From: Ciona savignyi
Lineage: Eukaryota; Chordata; Ascidiacea; Phlebobranchia; Cionidae
Length of the DNA: 64,000 bases
Direction of reading: 5' to 3'
Assembly: GCA_000149265.1 (NCBI GenBank)
Contig: CH002692.1
Span: 186,705 to 250,704, forward strand
Shown here one piece after another: positions 25,805-38,900 of the stretch. Within the stretch, counting starts at the first letter, position 1. Every line of letters starts with the position of its first letter. The notes below the pieces were generated by a model that was not told the DNA's origin, did no database searches, and saw only the letters and a program-made list of their open reading frames with translations. The translations under genes and the position numbers were made by a program.

Positions 25805-25855
25805 CAGCGTGGTCCAAGTACAGGCCCGCGGGCCGCATGCGCCCTTGGGTATGAT
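25805..25855. mobile_element. hAT-like terminal sequence (relic)
   Basis: The stretch cagcgtggtccaagtacaggcccgcgggccgcatgcgccc closely resembles the cag..ggtcc...ggcccgcgggccgcatgcggccc ends of animal hAT elements. No transposase or partner end was seen nearby. Confidence 0.45.
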
Positions 25856-27422
25856 TTTTGTAATTTTATTTAGAATCAGTATATGGCATAATATACTTTC
25901 TCTGCATAGAGTGTCTATGTGTAAATCAAGCTTATACAAGATTTATACAAGATGTGAAATTTATAACGACTGCAAGAAGTCATTGTTGCGTCACACAAAT
26001 GTTTATTGGAAGTAGCGTCTCCCAGGGGAATTATTAGTTTACAGTCTGTGTGGGACTGTAGGGTAATGTAGCAATGCTTGCAGTTAAAAAATCTGGGGCG
26101 GTGATTGCACACTGGTTAAGGGTTAACTTTAAAGAGGATCTTGGATTTAAGCCCCGGTTCTAAGATTTTTACTATACACATGGTCTGACTTGCTTAGGTA
26201 CTTAAATTAAAAAAAAGGGCTAAATGCGTCGTAGAGTTTTTTTGTGTGTACTGATAAAGATTTGTGAATAAATTGATATTTGCTATTGTGTAGTAATTAT
26301 GCACTAACTTTTCAGTTATGCACTAACTTTCATTCGCTGTTTTTAATTATTAAATCTTCAGAATCTGTTGTTTAATAAATGGGGAATCCCTGGAAAAGGG
26401 TTAAAAATAGATTTGCGGCATACGTTTTTTTGTTTATATTTAAACTCTATATATTTATTTATCTTTTGTTTCCGCGTTAAACGTGTAATATGATTGTATT
26501 TATGATTGGTTAGGCCTATTCTATTTGTGTGCAGGTTCCAGGTCGACTGGGTAATTCTAGTTGTTTTTTTCTGATTCGGGTTATAATTCTCTTTACGGAA
26601 CTGTAAAGTAAATATTCCTTTCTAATCCGAAGATATCGGCGATAACGCCAAAAATGTTGAAAATTAGCCATTTTTGCATTATTTACGATAGCGGGAATTC
26701 AATTCCTCTTTGGGTTAAAAAAAAAAGTCAAGGCAAACTATGGTCGTGCTAGTTAGGATTCCTAAAAGTTTTAACGTGATTGGATAGTGCGCTACTCAAT
26801 GACCTGGCGATCGGACACACTTGTCACCAGCGTTACGTAGAAAAAAGAAATAAAAATAGAGTAAAATCAAAATGTGTTTTGTTCCCTTCGGAATTAAAGG
26901 GAACCTATAATACAGTTGAAACGTTTAGAGATATTCTGTTTTTTTTTGTTTTTTTAGGTTTATTGGTGTAGAACCACACTAATACATTGCCTTCCTATGA
27001 CATCCATAACTAGTTTTGATTGCTAACTAAATAACTTAATAATTTATGCTTGAAGAAACAAACTATACATACAAAATGTATAAAGTACAGAATTGTGATT
27101 CAAGCGACCCGGACGTTTTTAATTGCAAAAACATATAGCGTACAGTCTTAAAATAGTTTACAAGTGCTGGAAATTGATTTACACTCTCTAGTATTAGGAT
27201 TATTTGGGGGAGCCGATTGGATAAGGACATGACATAAGATATATTTAAAAATATATATAAAATAACAAAGGATCAAAAAAACATATACGAAATATAAATG
27301 CTTTAAGAGTTCTAAATGAAGTCTCCCACATCGGGGCAGTAGACCTCGCGTATACGCACAGGCCAAGGCAAAAAAATATATATAATATATAATATAAAAA
27401 AAATAAAAAAATATGAGAGTAC

Positions 27423-27545
27423 GGTCGTGTGGCCGAATGGTTAACGCGACCGATACATATACCAACTATATAAAAAAAATGGTGTAAGGGACGAGCCCAT
27501 CATGGGTTCGAAACTTAAACCGGTAAAAAAAAATATATATATATG
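27423..27545 (+). mobile_element. tRNA-like SINE with A/T-rich tail
   Basis: The head ggtcgtgtggccgaatggttaacgcgac has a Pol III A-box like that of class II tRNAs (tggccgaatgg). A B-box gggttcgaaac follows 75 bp later, then an A-rich tail and an (AT) run. No foldable intact tRNA with a proper anticodon arm is evident, so I call it a SINE or tRNA pseudogene rather than a tRNA gene. Confidence 0.55.
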
Positions 27546-27549
27546 AGGA

Positions 27550-27790
27550 ACACTGTGGTTACAACAGCTGCACACCTAATCTAATGCAGTGACCGGATGT
27601 TTTGACGTGTAATCTGTGACTCATGCTGGTTTTACTTTGTCGCCTTACCGGAGCTACTGTATTTTTTGTATATGATTAAGACGATCCTTTAATGTAGAAC
27701 CCAGCATGCATTTACTGGATTCAGGCATTGTTCGCTAAGTGCCCTGCCGAAAGATAGCCGTCTAGACAGCGGCTGGTTTTGTTCAAATAA
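27550..27790 (-). mobile_element. Degraded copy of the main SINE family
   Basis: The order of blocks matches other copies: ccttaccggagctactgta, tatgattaagacgatcctttaatgtagaaccca, ctggattcaggcattgttcgctaagtgccctgcc. It is clearly more diverged than the copies inside the mosaic gene. Confidence 0.5.
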
Positions 27791-28954
27791 TTCCTTTAAA
27801 AACTGTCTGCAGATCGCCTATTTACTATTTTATCAATACACCAATATATGTTTTGGTCGATTAGTTGGTGCCCAACCTTATAAAACAAAACAACAGATGA
27901 ACAGTCCTAAGTGTTGCACCTAAATAATGCACGCCACCCTGTTGAGAACCATCGGGTTAGATCATAAAGGCTTTAAGTTTTAGTCATTTAGTGAACATAT
28001 ACTTAACCCAGTTGGTTTAAGTTATACAAAAATTGTATCAAAATAGCCATCGTATTCAACACACAACTATAGCTCCAGTAATTCAAGAGCCAGCATAAGG
28101 TGGTCGGCTGATTACAGGCGTTGTTATGTGTTACCGCCCTTCGTTTCCATACTCTCGGGAGTTAAGATATTTATCTTAAATCCTATTTTAACATCGTCTT
28201 CTACATATGTACAACACACTGCCAAAGCTTCGATTATCCGTTATTTAACGCCCTATACGTTTTCGCATCAACTGAACATTAACATGGTCCCTAATTCTAT
28301 CTTCATCCTGACCAATTACTGTGCAGTTGTGTTTTGTTTAGTTTAGTTTATTCATTTTTTGCCCTAGTATTTCAAAATGGCAAGCAAATAAAATAATGAC
28401 ACGGTAACAGCATGGTATTTAAGCTTTTTTTTGCTTCGATCATGTCCTGATGGACCTAGACCTAAATAATTGCCAACAATTAAATAATATATATCATATA
28501 TCGACGAATATTTAAAATTTTAAGTCCTCGAAAATTTTCATATGAAGCGTAGGCTACACCATCCCGTCTTCGAGGGTCACAATGTCGATTGTCTTACAAT
28601 TCGATTGTATTGTCTGTATTTTATATTATTTTATAGTTTTTTTAATTTTATCTGATATTTATTATTTAATTTACAATTTTAATTAATTGCCAATAATAAA
28701 ATATTTTATATGATATAACTAGGCTACTAATATTTTTGTAAAGCAACTTTACTGAAAACGCGTTGCGTATCCAATCAGGAAACAGAACTGAACCCCTAAA
28801 CCAGTTAAGAGATTGTTTTAACAGAAACCGAACTTGAACCATATTTAGGTATATCATAAAAATGTAAATTAAACGTTAAACGGATAATTTAATTAAGCGC
28901 TAAGTAAACCCGAACTGTTAGTGTATCGTTGTGAATGGATAAACAAGGGGAGTT

Positions 28955-29320
28955 ACTAAACGGGCAATTGTGAGATTACAGCGCGTTGTTTTAACGAGCT
29001 CAGTTTCGAACCCATTAAGGTTTCGTCACTAAGACCCTTTATGTTTAGAAGTATGTATAGGCCTATGTATCCGTCTAGTTAAACATTCAGCCACACGACC
29101 GTACTTAATTGAGCGTTCTCACATGGGTACTTATTAGGTTACCTACTAGTACCCACCTTCGGATTACCGGAGATATTGCAGTGGGTTGTGAATGGTTGCT
29201 AAGACTTTTCTTTAATTTTGCTAGAACCCATTAATCCAATAAGTTTAGACACTGAAGTGCCTAGCCCAAGAAAACAACCGACTAGCAAGCGACTAGTTCC
29301 GGACTGACATTCCTTCGGCT
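28955..29320 (-). mobile_element. Old SINE-family relics
   Basis: Recognisable blocks are cttcggattaccggagatattgcagtgggttgtgaatgg, aattttgctagaacccattaatcc and gaagtgcctagcccaagaaaacaacc. Upstream, gggcaattgtgagattacagcg may be a second fragment. Limits are approximate. Confidence 0.45.
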
Positions 29321-29955
29321 AAAAGGAGACGTACTAGTACATAGAGATGTTCGTTCGGTCCATAATCTGGTGTCGGCGACAATAGCGGTTCAAACAGAAT
29401 GGTTCTCACATTATTTCCACTCGGAACTCTACTAGGCAGAGGCATTTTTTATTTTGTGTTTTGAATAACCTAACTTATAAATATACTATAAATATTTTAA
29501 ACTGTAGGGCGGTAGGCCAACTTCGGGTCGCAAACGATGTCTGTTATTTCTGCGTTATAAATTCCCCATCGGCGTTTTATTAGTGGCAATCCGTCAGGAT
29601 GACCATTGACTCGACTCTTGTTGTACTAAAAATATCAAGAGTTAAATTTATGGCTTGTTTCTCTCACTATGTTGTATTGGTGGGCGTGCGTTTTTGCAGT
29701 GCAAATTTTAATGTTGGGTTTAAATGGTGTCCTTTAGTATCAAGTTTAAAGTATTAAGTTTTATTGTACAGATAGGCTACCGCACATTGGAATAACTTTT
29801 AGTTATTTAACTTCAATTAATTGACGATGAACTTATTTCTATGGATTGTGTTTTTTAGGCTTGCACACTAACGGAGAATTGTGGTTGGTGTAGGTATATA
29901 GGCTATATGAGTTACAAATCTTGACATTTGGTATATACCCCACCTGATAAAGGTG

Positions 29956-29977
29956 TTTGATTAGTTACTATTGCAGT
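29956..29977 (+). promoter_or_regulatory. 3' splice site directly before RAF start codon (candidate trans-splice acceptor)
   Basis: The sequence gattagttactattgcag is followed by one base and then the ATG. No matching 5' untranslated exon is evident upstream. In tunicates such sites commonly receive the spliced leader. Confidence 0.4.
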
Positions 29978-32900
29978 ATGGCAAGGAATGAAACCAATAA
30001 TGGAAACGAAAGTAAACGAATTGATCCCAAGAAGCTCGAAGAAGATGTAAGATGATACGGAAAATGTGTTTATTAGGAAAATTATGTTTAATACTAATAG
30101 AACCATATTTATTTGCAAGATATCAAACTTGGAACATGTCATTAATCTCACAACGGCCTCAATCACACGACTTAATCAAGAGTTTGGCGGTAGAAGCAAC
30201 CCCCCCATCTATTTATATGGAAGTAAGTTGGTGTGCAGCTTAATCTGTTTGAAATAGTTTCAATTAGCTACTATTCTGTAGAGTAGGCCTACGGGTTGCC
30301 AGAAAATAATAGTTTAAGAGCCAATATATAGAAAATAAGATAAAGTATGAGGGACTAAAATGCATTATCAAGTAGCCTATAATCAGCTTCTTATACACAA
30401 ATTGCACAAGATTTCACACAGATCTGTACACCAAAAATCTTATTAAAGAGAAATGTATGTTGGTTCATTACCAGTATTGAATTTTTGTTTTGATTCACAT
30501 TGTTTAGATTGTTTAAATTAATTGCTTATTAAACAAGGGACCTGATGTTGAAACATGAAAAATGCTTTTTAACTATTAGTATTTTCGTTAAGGGGTATTT
30601 AGCATTTTGTAATACAGTATTGGTATTTGTTTTAATTTATTCAGGAATATGGTGAAATGACAGATCGTCTCAATGAACATCAAAAGCGACTTGAGCATCT
30701 ATATGATGTCAGGGAATTAGAACAAAAAAATAATTCTCACAATGAATCCGATTCCCAAATGTCTCATTCACCCCAACCTACCCCATACTCAGCGGCGGGT
30801 GCAAATAGAACTTTAAATAACACCCACAATCAACATTTCTTCCCAACACCACTTGCTCAACAAACTAATGGACAGAAATTATATTCGTCAAGACATCTAA
30901 GTGCAGGTTATTATTTTGCTTGACCTCTTATAAACCGTCGATATTTGGAAAGATTTTGCAGAGAAAATAGATGCATGTTACGTTTTCTACAGTCATTTAT
31001 GGAATGTTTTTTTGTTACTTAAGGAATTATTAGTGTATGTTTTTAAAAAAACTTAATATTTAGCGAAAAGCTATTTGATACATTTTAAAATATTACATTG
31101 TATGTAACCCAATTTAAAAAAAAATTAAATTCAACCTGTATTATAAGTGGGTTTTTAAAATATAGTTAGTTGTAACTAGACTAGACCGTTGATTTGTTGC
31201 TATGGTAATGGCTTTTAAAATAAATAGTGGAAAATAGGTTAAATCAAGTACCAGTGTTGCCACTGGCCATTTCACCTTTCAATTAATTCATATTATATTG
31301 AGTGAATTGCCACATGTTTTGTATGAATGATTTGTTTGCGAAGCTTCATTGAAATGTGCAGGAGGAAGTGCTTCTTCAGACTCCCCGCATTCCCCCATTC
31401 AACAAAACGTTCCTGCTACAAAACCAGGATCTGAAAAACCCATCGGCGTCATTCGCATATATTTGCCCAACGGAAAAACTACTGTAAATATTCACAATTC
31501 AATTTTTTAAAGAATGACACCTTCACAGCATGAGTAGGTGGTATAATGACCTCATTTCATCATATCATACTGCTGTTATAGACCTGTAATGCACTGCTGA
31601 CTTGAATAGATTTTTTTTTTAAATTTTATGAGCAATGCCAACTAAATCTTTTAGTTCTTTAATAAGCTTTGTAATCTTACACTCACAGCATCAATAAACT
31701 AGATCTTACATCGTATTATTTTGTATTATACAGGTTGGTGCAATTCCTGGCAAACCCCTGAAACAGGTTCTTCTTAAATCATCAAGACTGAAAATTCTGC
31801 GAGACAAAGCAGACCAGTGCAGTGTGTATAAGTTCGGAACCAAGTAAGTGTGGGGATTAAATATCTAATATGTTATCAGATATATATATATATATATAAA
31901 TACAGGTTTATATTTAAACTTACTAAAAACTACCTTTTTACTATTTTTTACAGTTTAAATGTCCTTCATACAGATATACATAGTCTATCAATACTCAATA
32001 GTCTATGCATATAGTTTGGTACAGGTGGTACTCCTGCCTCATTTAGTAGCAAAAAGTGATGTATTTTATTTATTGTGAAAAATAAATGGTATATTCATTT
32101 TTGAATAGCCATTGAAACTTTCACATTTGAATACGGTTTGCAGACAGAGTTGTGTTTCTCTGTTGATTGCCCCATTGTTCTTACGCAAAACAGTTTATGC
32201 TGCCTATGTCTAAATCTAAAAATAGAAAGTGATATTGGGTATGAGTTGCCCATAAATGATTTGAATATCAAAAGCTATTTGTTTTTTGTATCAACAAACA
32301 TTTGCTGGTATAATGTTTATATTTTTGTGTAACCTCTTTCTGTAACATAGTTAAATAGCCATACAAGATTTCCCTTTTAATATTTCAAACCTGAATTCAG
32401 TAAAATATTTTTGCAAAAATAGAGATTAAAACTTTTACAATGTCACATTAACAGTGAGCAAGTTGATTGGAATAGCGATTCAGGGATTCTGGCTGGAGTG
32501 GAGCTTGAACTTCGAACAGAGGATAAAATCTTTAAGGAAAAAACACGGATTTTGAAAGCCAGTCATAATTTTGTAAGTCTTACGTCAAACCGTGCTTATT
32601 ACGAAGCATTTATAATTATATAATAAGCATTATGCTGCAATGCATAATTTGTATCCCTAGTTTTGTAGTTTTTGTGTGTGTTTCTTGTATTTCTTGTTCC
32701 GGTGGGGTTTGAAATAAATTATTAAAAAAACAAATCACAGAACTCGTGATGAACTTGTTTGACATTTCAACGACACTTTAGTAACGTTGTTTTCCCACAT
32801 TTAGGTTCGGAAGACGTTCTTCTCCATTTCCTATTGTGATTGGTGTAGAAAGGTCTTGTTCCAGGGCATGACGTGTAAGATGTGCGGGTTTAAACTGCAT

Positions 32901-35900
32901 CAGAAATGTGTCACTGAAGTTCCAGATTACTGCATTACACGCGGTCAGATGATGAAACTTGAGTAAGTTTGATTTCATGCATTTTTAAATTAAATATTTG
33001 ATGGGATTGGAATTTTCGGTACTTTCTCATTGTTAAATAGCTTCATATTCAATTTCCGGAACGAATTATGTCTATGTTTCAAGCTGAAGTAAGAAAGCAC
33101 AATGTTTATGAAACAGCGTTAATCTGCTTTGGCTGCTAATACTTGGCTAAAACGGTATGGAGTGTTTAATAGCAGCGCCGACTCCTGTGTAATATGCTTT
33201 AAATTAAGGCTATGTTTATATCATTTGTAAACAGTGGATATGTCGAAGTCAGGCCACCTCAGGGTTAATGTAACTTTGCTGCAAGATTAGCGCGATGAAT
33301 CTCATACTTGCGATAGCATGGACGACGTGCCCTTCGCGGCGTGCTATCGCTATAAATAACTATTTAGGTGTAAAAGCATGAAATCTGGCGTATGGTACGG
33401 GTTCCCTTGATTGTTTGTTTGTCTTGCGGCTTACATAGATATTTGCAACGATACTGCTGCCAGCAGGATTTCTATTTTTGGGTCAATTTCGAGCTAATTT
33501 CGGAAAATAGCGTCACTTACGCTGACTATTTCCCCTAAGAAAGGTATTTTCTGCAAACAATAATATTTCCATACCGTTCCCGTCCTGCTAAAACGCGTGA
33601 AGAAGTATCGTGGTAATCTTTAACAACACAATGGCGACCGTAGAATGATGACTGACTTGACGTTTTTGCCACAGGGAAAAAATTCGACCACAGACGCCGT
33701 CACCAGATTCACCCAACACTCCAACGGATAACTACGGAATGCCTGGGGTAGGTTTATTACGATGGCTGTATCACGTGATTGAGTCCGTCTTGTCCTTGCA
33801 AGTATACGACGGTTTCTTTTCGGTTTTTCTGCGTTTGGCCGCTCAATCACGTGACACAGCTTAACACAGCCACAGCTACTTATGTGTGCTAATCATTGGT
33901 TTTAAACGACAGAGTGGGGATTTCCCCCTATCCCGGCCGCGCTCCACCTCCCAGCCGAGTCTGTTCATAAACAGTACCGCACCCCTGGGGCAAAACTCAA
34001 GGCAGCCGGTATTTATAGCAGTTCTGTTTCAAGCTACGTTCTTTCCAGTGTATGCTTACCGCTATTACTAACCCAATTTATAATTGCAGGAATACACCAA
34101 ATATCCGCCCGCCCACGGTAAGTCGCATCCAAACACATTGTACCTTTGCATATGCACTGTTTCACGACATATCAATTAGTCATAAACGTCCGTTTTATCA
34201 TCAAACGCGGTGAAAACAGCACGCAAATCGTTTGAAAATCCAATAATTTGTTTATGTTGCCCTGATTGAGGTCAGTTATATGTTCTCTTAGCTTCCGTGT
34301 TTCAAAGATGTGTTAGAATTGCGGTCACGGTGAAAGATAGTTGCAGAAAGCTCGATTTCTTGATCTTGATTAAGACTGAGTATGTAAAAGTTCAGGTTAG
34401 ATCGCGTGAAATGAGATCTATATAGAAAAGCTTTCTGTGCAATATGGAGTTATTTCGCGTCCTCTGTTTTCTAATCGTAGTCAAATGCACTTAATGAGGC
34501 GCAGGGATTTAAAAACACGGCGTTTATTGTGCAACAGAAACAATCGTTTTCGTTAGTTACCCGGCAATTGTGTTACCAAGGTGAGCAGAATGGCGTGATT
34601 GACGAACACGATAGAGAACAGACACAACACACGTCGCCCTACCATCTTACCGAGCCTTGTCTAGCAGCAGGTATAATGATGCACGCCGGTTCCCTTGAAC
34701 TTCTCAACCGAGCGGTGTTTTGCGTAGACGCGAAACGTTCCTCTCGCAGATTGGAAGGTCAGCCGCGCATCTACCGCTCAACGTTGCTCAACATGTGTTC
34801 TTGCATGGTGCGATGTAATTGTCGTACAGATGTTGTTTGTTAATTCTCGATGTTATCTGCTCGTGGTACGTGTGTGCTGACAATTCAGTACTGCGCATCT
34901 TGGAATTTTGATCGAATGTTGCTGTACGATAATTTACCAATGTTGTCTTAATTATTGATCTTAATTAACTTTTACACAATCAACATTTTCGATGGCAGGC
35001 TAGTGCAAAACAAGTAATTTAGTTAGGTTCCTTAATTAAATTGTTTGTTGAACCAGATATACGTGCCGGGCGTTGTTTAAATAAATTCCCCGCAGTTAAC
35101 CTATTGTTCAAGACTCCGTATAATATAGTTGTGCGTTGTTTATTGCAGGGTTTCCGCAAGGCGCAGAGGGAAACCCGGTGGTGGCTAGTCTCCCAGCCCC
35201 GGCAGTGGAAACGAGAAACAACCCTCACAGGCGAAGTGTAAGTTTAATCTTCTCTCGCATCAATTAATTAAGCCATGTCACCCCATAAACCTTTTGCACA
35301 GGTAATTAATTATAGACTCTTTATCGGCTTTCGCTCACAGAGTTAAGCTAAATCTAGACCATGGTGGTAATAATCTTTTAAATCTGCAACTCCATCAAAA
35401 ATGCCGATTCCCTCGTCGGTATTTTATCGTGTTATGTAAGCGCAGAACCCATTGTTACATAACAGGCGTGGTGTAAAGATTTTCGCCGGAATTACTGATC
35501 GTTATCATTCATAAACGAGTGTATTATTTCCTTTGTTTTTTTTGTGGTAGGCTATGCTGGGTAATTGCGCTGCCAATGCATGATTGATTTATCATTTTTA
35601 AATTGAAAAATTCGTGTCTGACGTTGCTTCAGCATTCACCTCGTCGCGATTCGGACGAAGACTGGGAGGTCCCGGAGGAGGAGATTGAATGGGGCGAGAA
35701 GATCGGATCAGGGTCATATGGGATCGTGTACAGGTGTCGCTGGCATGGTATTGTGGCGGTGAAGGTACTCAACGTCTCCAACCCAACACCATCGCAGTTG
35801 CAGGAGTTTAAAAACGAAGTTGCGGTGCTAAGGTTCGCTGATATTCGTCCGCTACACAGACCTGTCTGTTTAAAACTTATCGCTTTGAGTGTATCACAAT

Positions 35901-38900
35901 ACGTCTTTTCGCATACTTTGAGACATAACGTGAATTCCCCGTCCCAGGAAAACTCGCCACGTCAACATCCTTCTATTCATGGGCTACACGATTAAGAACC
36001 AGTTGTGTATTGTGACGCAGTGGTGCGATGGCTCGAGTCTCTACCGACACCTGCATATGATAGATACCAAGTTCGATATGCTGCAAACTATAGATATAGC
36101 CCGGCAAACCGCACTCGGCATGGAGTAAGCACAGCTTCACCAATATATTTTTATATTCATCGTAATTATTAAGTAGTCTTACCTTATTTACTAATTGGAA
36201 TTTAAAATAAACGAACTGCGTATATATTGATGAAGTAAAATCAAAACTAATCAACGCCGTTTCGTTTTAAAATACCAGCTAAAAGCCGAAATGAAAATAT
36301 GCGCTTGTATTTCATAAGAACATCTGTATTTAATCGATTTATATGTTTCAGGTACATGCACGCCAAGAATATTATCCACCGGGATATGAAATCCAACAGT
36401 ATCCTTTTCCACTGACTATAGGAATTAGTTTTATGTTACGATAATCATTTGTTTTAAACGGGCTATTAATAAAACCAAGCTTGAATAGCGCTCCGCTTTT
36501 TTGTAGAGTTATAAATAGTAACAGCCGCATTTTCTATGGCTGTAATTTTAGCTGCAGAATTTCCCTTGACCAGCTTCCCTTTAGACATTTTCCTTCTCGA
36601 AGATTACACGGTGAAGATCGGGGATTTCGGGCTGGCTACTGTCAAGTCGCGGTGGTCAGGCTCCGAGCAACTCATGCAACCCACTGGTTCTATACTCTGG
36701 ATGGCGCCAGAGGTTTTTAAACTTGTTTACACGCTCATACAGCGGCTCTATGAAAAAAGTACAGCGGCTCTATGGCAGAACTATTAACGCAACCAAATTA
36801 TAAACAGAATGCATAGAAAACGACCATGAGATGGTATCAGTGGTACGCGCAAGTAACCGCAACACTGGCAATCCACGTCTGTTTGTCAAATAATGTCATC
36901 TAGTACGAGCGTCATTACAATAATTAATTCAAAATGCCGAACTGTCAGCGATTTGCATCAACTCAATAAATTGTCTTTTTCGAGTAATCCAGCCCCGAAA
37001 AAGACTAGAGAAAAGTTAAGTCTGCGTTGGCCTTGCTAAAAAAAAGAATTAAAATGGGATTTTTTGGAAAAAGACATTTTTAATGTGCACTTGTTCACTG
37101 TATCTAATTTGCTGTTTTGCGAAGTGGATATACACCAACTTTCTTGTCGAGTAATCTTAGGATTTTTTTTAAAGAAAATAAGTCACATGCCAATACTGTG
37201 ATCTTTCAAATCGAACCTCCAGTCATATTCACGTCAAACACCAATTACATATTTTGCCAGGTAATTCGTATGATTGGCGGAAACCCGTACACCTTTCAGT
37301 CCGATGTTTATGCGTTTGGTGTCGTTCTGTTCGAGATGACCACCAACACGTTACCGTACAGTCACATTGGGAACAGAGATATGGTGAGTTGTTGTGGCTT
37401 ACTCGTGTCAATGAAAAACAACACTTATTACAGCTGGTTACGTCCACCGTTTTGTTTTTTGCTTAATCATACCATTTAAATATATGATTTCCCTATTGTC
37501 GAATGCGTAGCTAAGATCGCGGTTACGATTCGATGGATTCCTTAACGTGTTTGTTTGTTACCAACACTATAGGATTTACTCATCTGAACGTTCGGTTGCT
37601 CATAGATTAAAAATTTCGCTTTAAAAAGTGTTTTTGAAACTCGTTAAAGCAATCAATTTTTTTATTAAATACGTAGACATTTGCAATGCCAACTTTGCAA
37701 ATACAGAAATATTTCTAACGAATTACCTAATTTAAAATATTCAAGCCTTCGGAAATTATTAAAACAACAAATTATAAAATATGAATACATGCAGCTGCGT
37801 GCTGCGTTTATGCACCTAACAAACGAAACCCTGGTCAGATAGTAAGATTTTATTTAAAAAGGTTGATTTTGATGATTTGTCTTTAGTGCTCATTGTACTA
37901 AATCAACGCTTCGGAACCGTGGTGCAATTCGCATTATTAGGTTGTGCTAAGGGACTTTTCAATTATTTTGTTCCAGTTTATCGTTTAACCGAACCCATGA
38001 ATCGGCAGAATAAGTTGCCAGTAATCGTAACAATTAATGTACAATTACGCAATAGTTCACTCTTTTAACGTCCTTGTGCCGAAGTGGTTTAAAACATTTA
38101 AGGAAAATGGTTGGCGGTAGTAAGCTTACACGGTTGATTAGCCGATGCACAATATTTTTTTGCGATAAAATCACATTGAAACTGCAGAAGAATAAACTTT
38201 AAAAAGAAAAGGCCTTTGATAAGTTGAGCAGCCTACAAACACAATACCAAATATTCACTAATACTCTTAGCTGTTCGTTTAACAACACAAAATAAACTGC
38301 GGGTTGTTGCTTTTAGTGTCATTTTCTTAAAATCCAAAAATGCAGCACGTTTCTTATGTTTATAAAACAATGGGCGTATTCAGAAAGATACTGTGCCAGT
38401 CACTATTTGGGGACTACTAACTTAGACAGCCAATTATTGGAATAGATAACAACTAGCCAGAATACTTCCTACAAATGGCAAACTTGTGGTCCCCGTGCGG
38501 GACATTGACAGTCTTTATAACACGGGTAATCATTACATCAGCGCCTTCCCACAGTATGGCTTTGTGTTCAATTCAGTTTTTTGATTGATCCATCTAAACC
38601 AATGGATCGAGACGATTAGTAGGCTAAGTGCCTTACCTATTGATAAAACATCGCAGATAGATCGTATCCTGCACCTGACTAGCAAATCTTAACTTGGTAT
38701 AAGAGTTAATGGAGTGAAATCATTAATTCTTGATTAATATAACAAATTATACGGATTTGTCGTAGTCCGCATGTAGAGTGCAGAACAATGATTATATGAT
38801 ATTATATATCTTTACCGTCCTTTATCATCTAGTTATAATCCATGTGTTTTACTAAGATTACGCCCATGCAACTTTTATATTTTACTTTGTTCTCTTGTTC

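Larger units (their letters stand above)
21639..29977. other. 8.3 kb gene-poor region between divergent zinc-finger and RAF genes
   Basis: I found no coding exon with homology or consistent splice phasing on either strand. The region carries CA/TG microsatellites (23137-23155; 23277-23293), repeats with GCAGAAAC blocks (24480-25440), a hAT-like end (25805), a tRNA-like SINE (27423-27545) and old SINE relics (27550-27790; 28960-29320). Promoters of both flanking genes should lie at its ends. Confidence 0.5.

Noticed and set aside
27423..27500. Functional tRNA-Ser gene
   Set aside because: Both promoter boxes are present, but the spacing and sequence between do not give a convincing cloverleaf and an AT-rich tail follows. 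Called a SINE instead.
34529..34843. 104-codon open frame in a RAF intron
   Set aside because: It lies between RAF exons 10 and 11, which join in phase without it, and has no recognisable domain.
36352..36420. Apparent loss of the Mg-binding Asn in the RAF catalytic loop (HRDMKSNS)
   Set aside because: The donor falls after AACA (36398). Joined to ACATTTTC at 36585 it restores HRDMKSNN, so the Ser is read-through into the intron.
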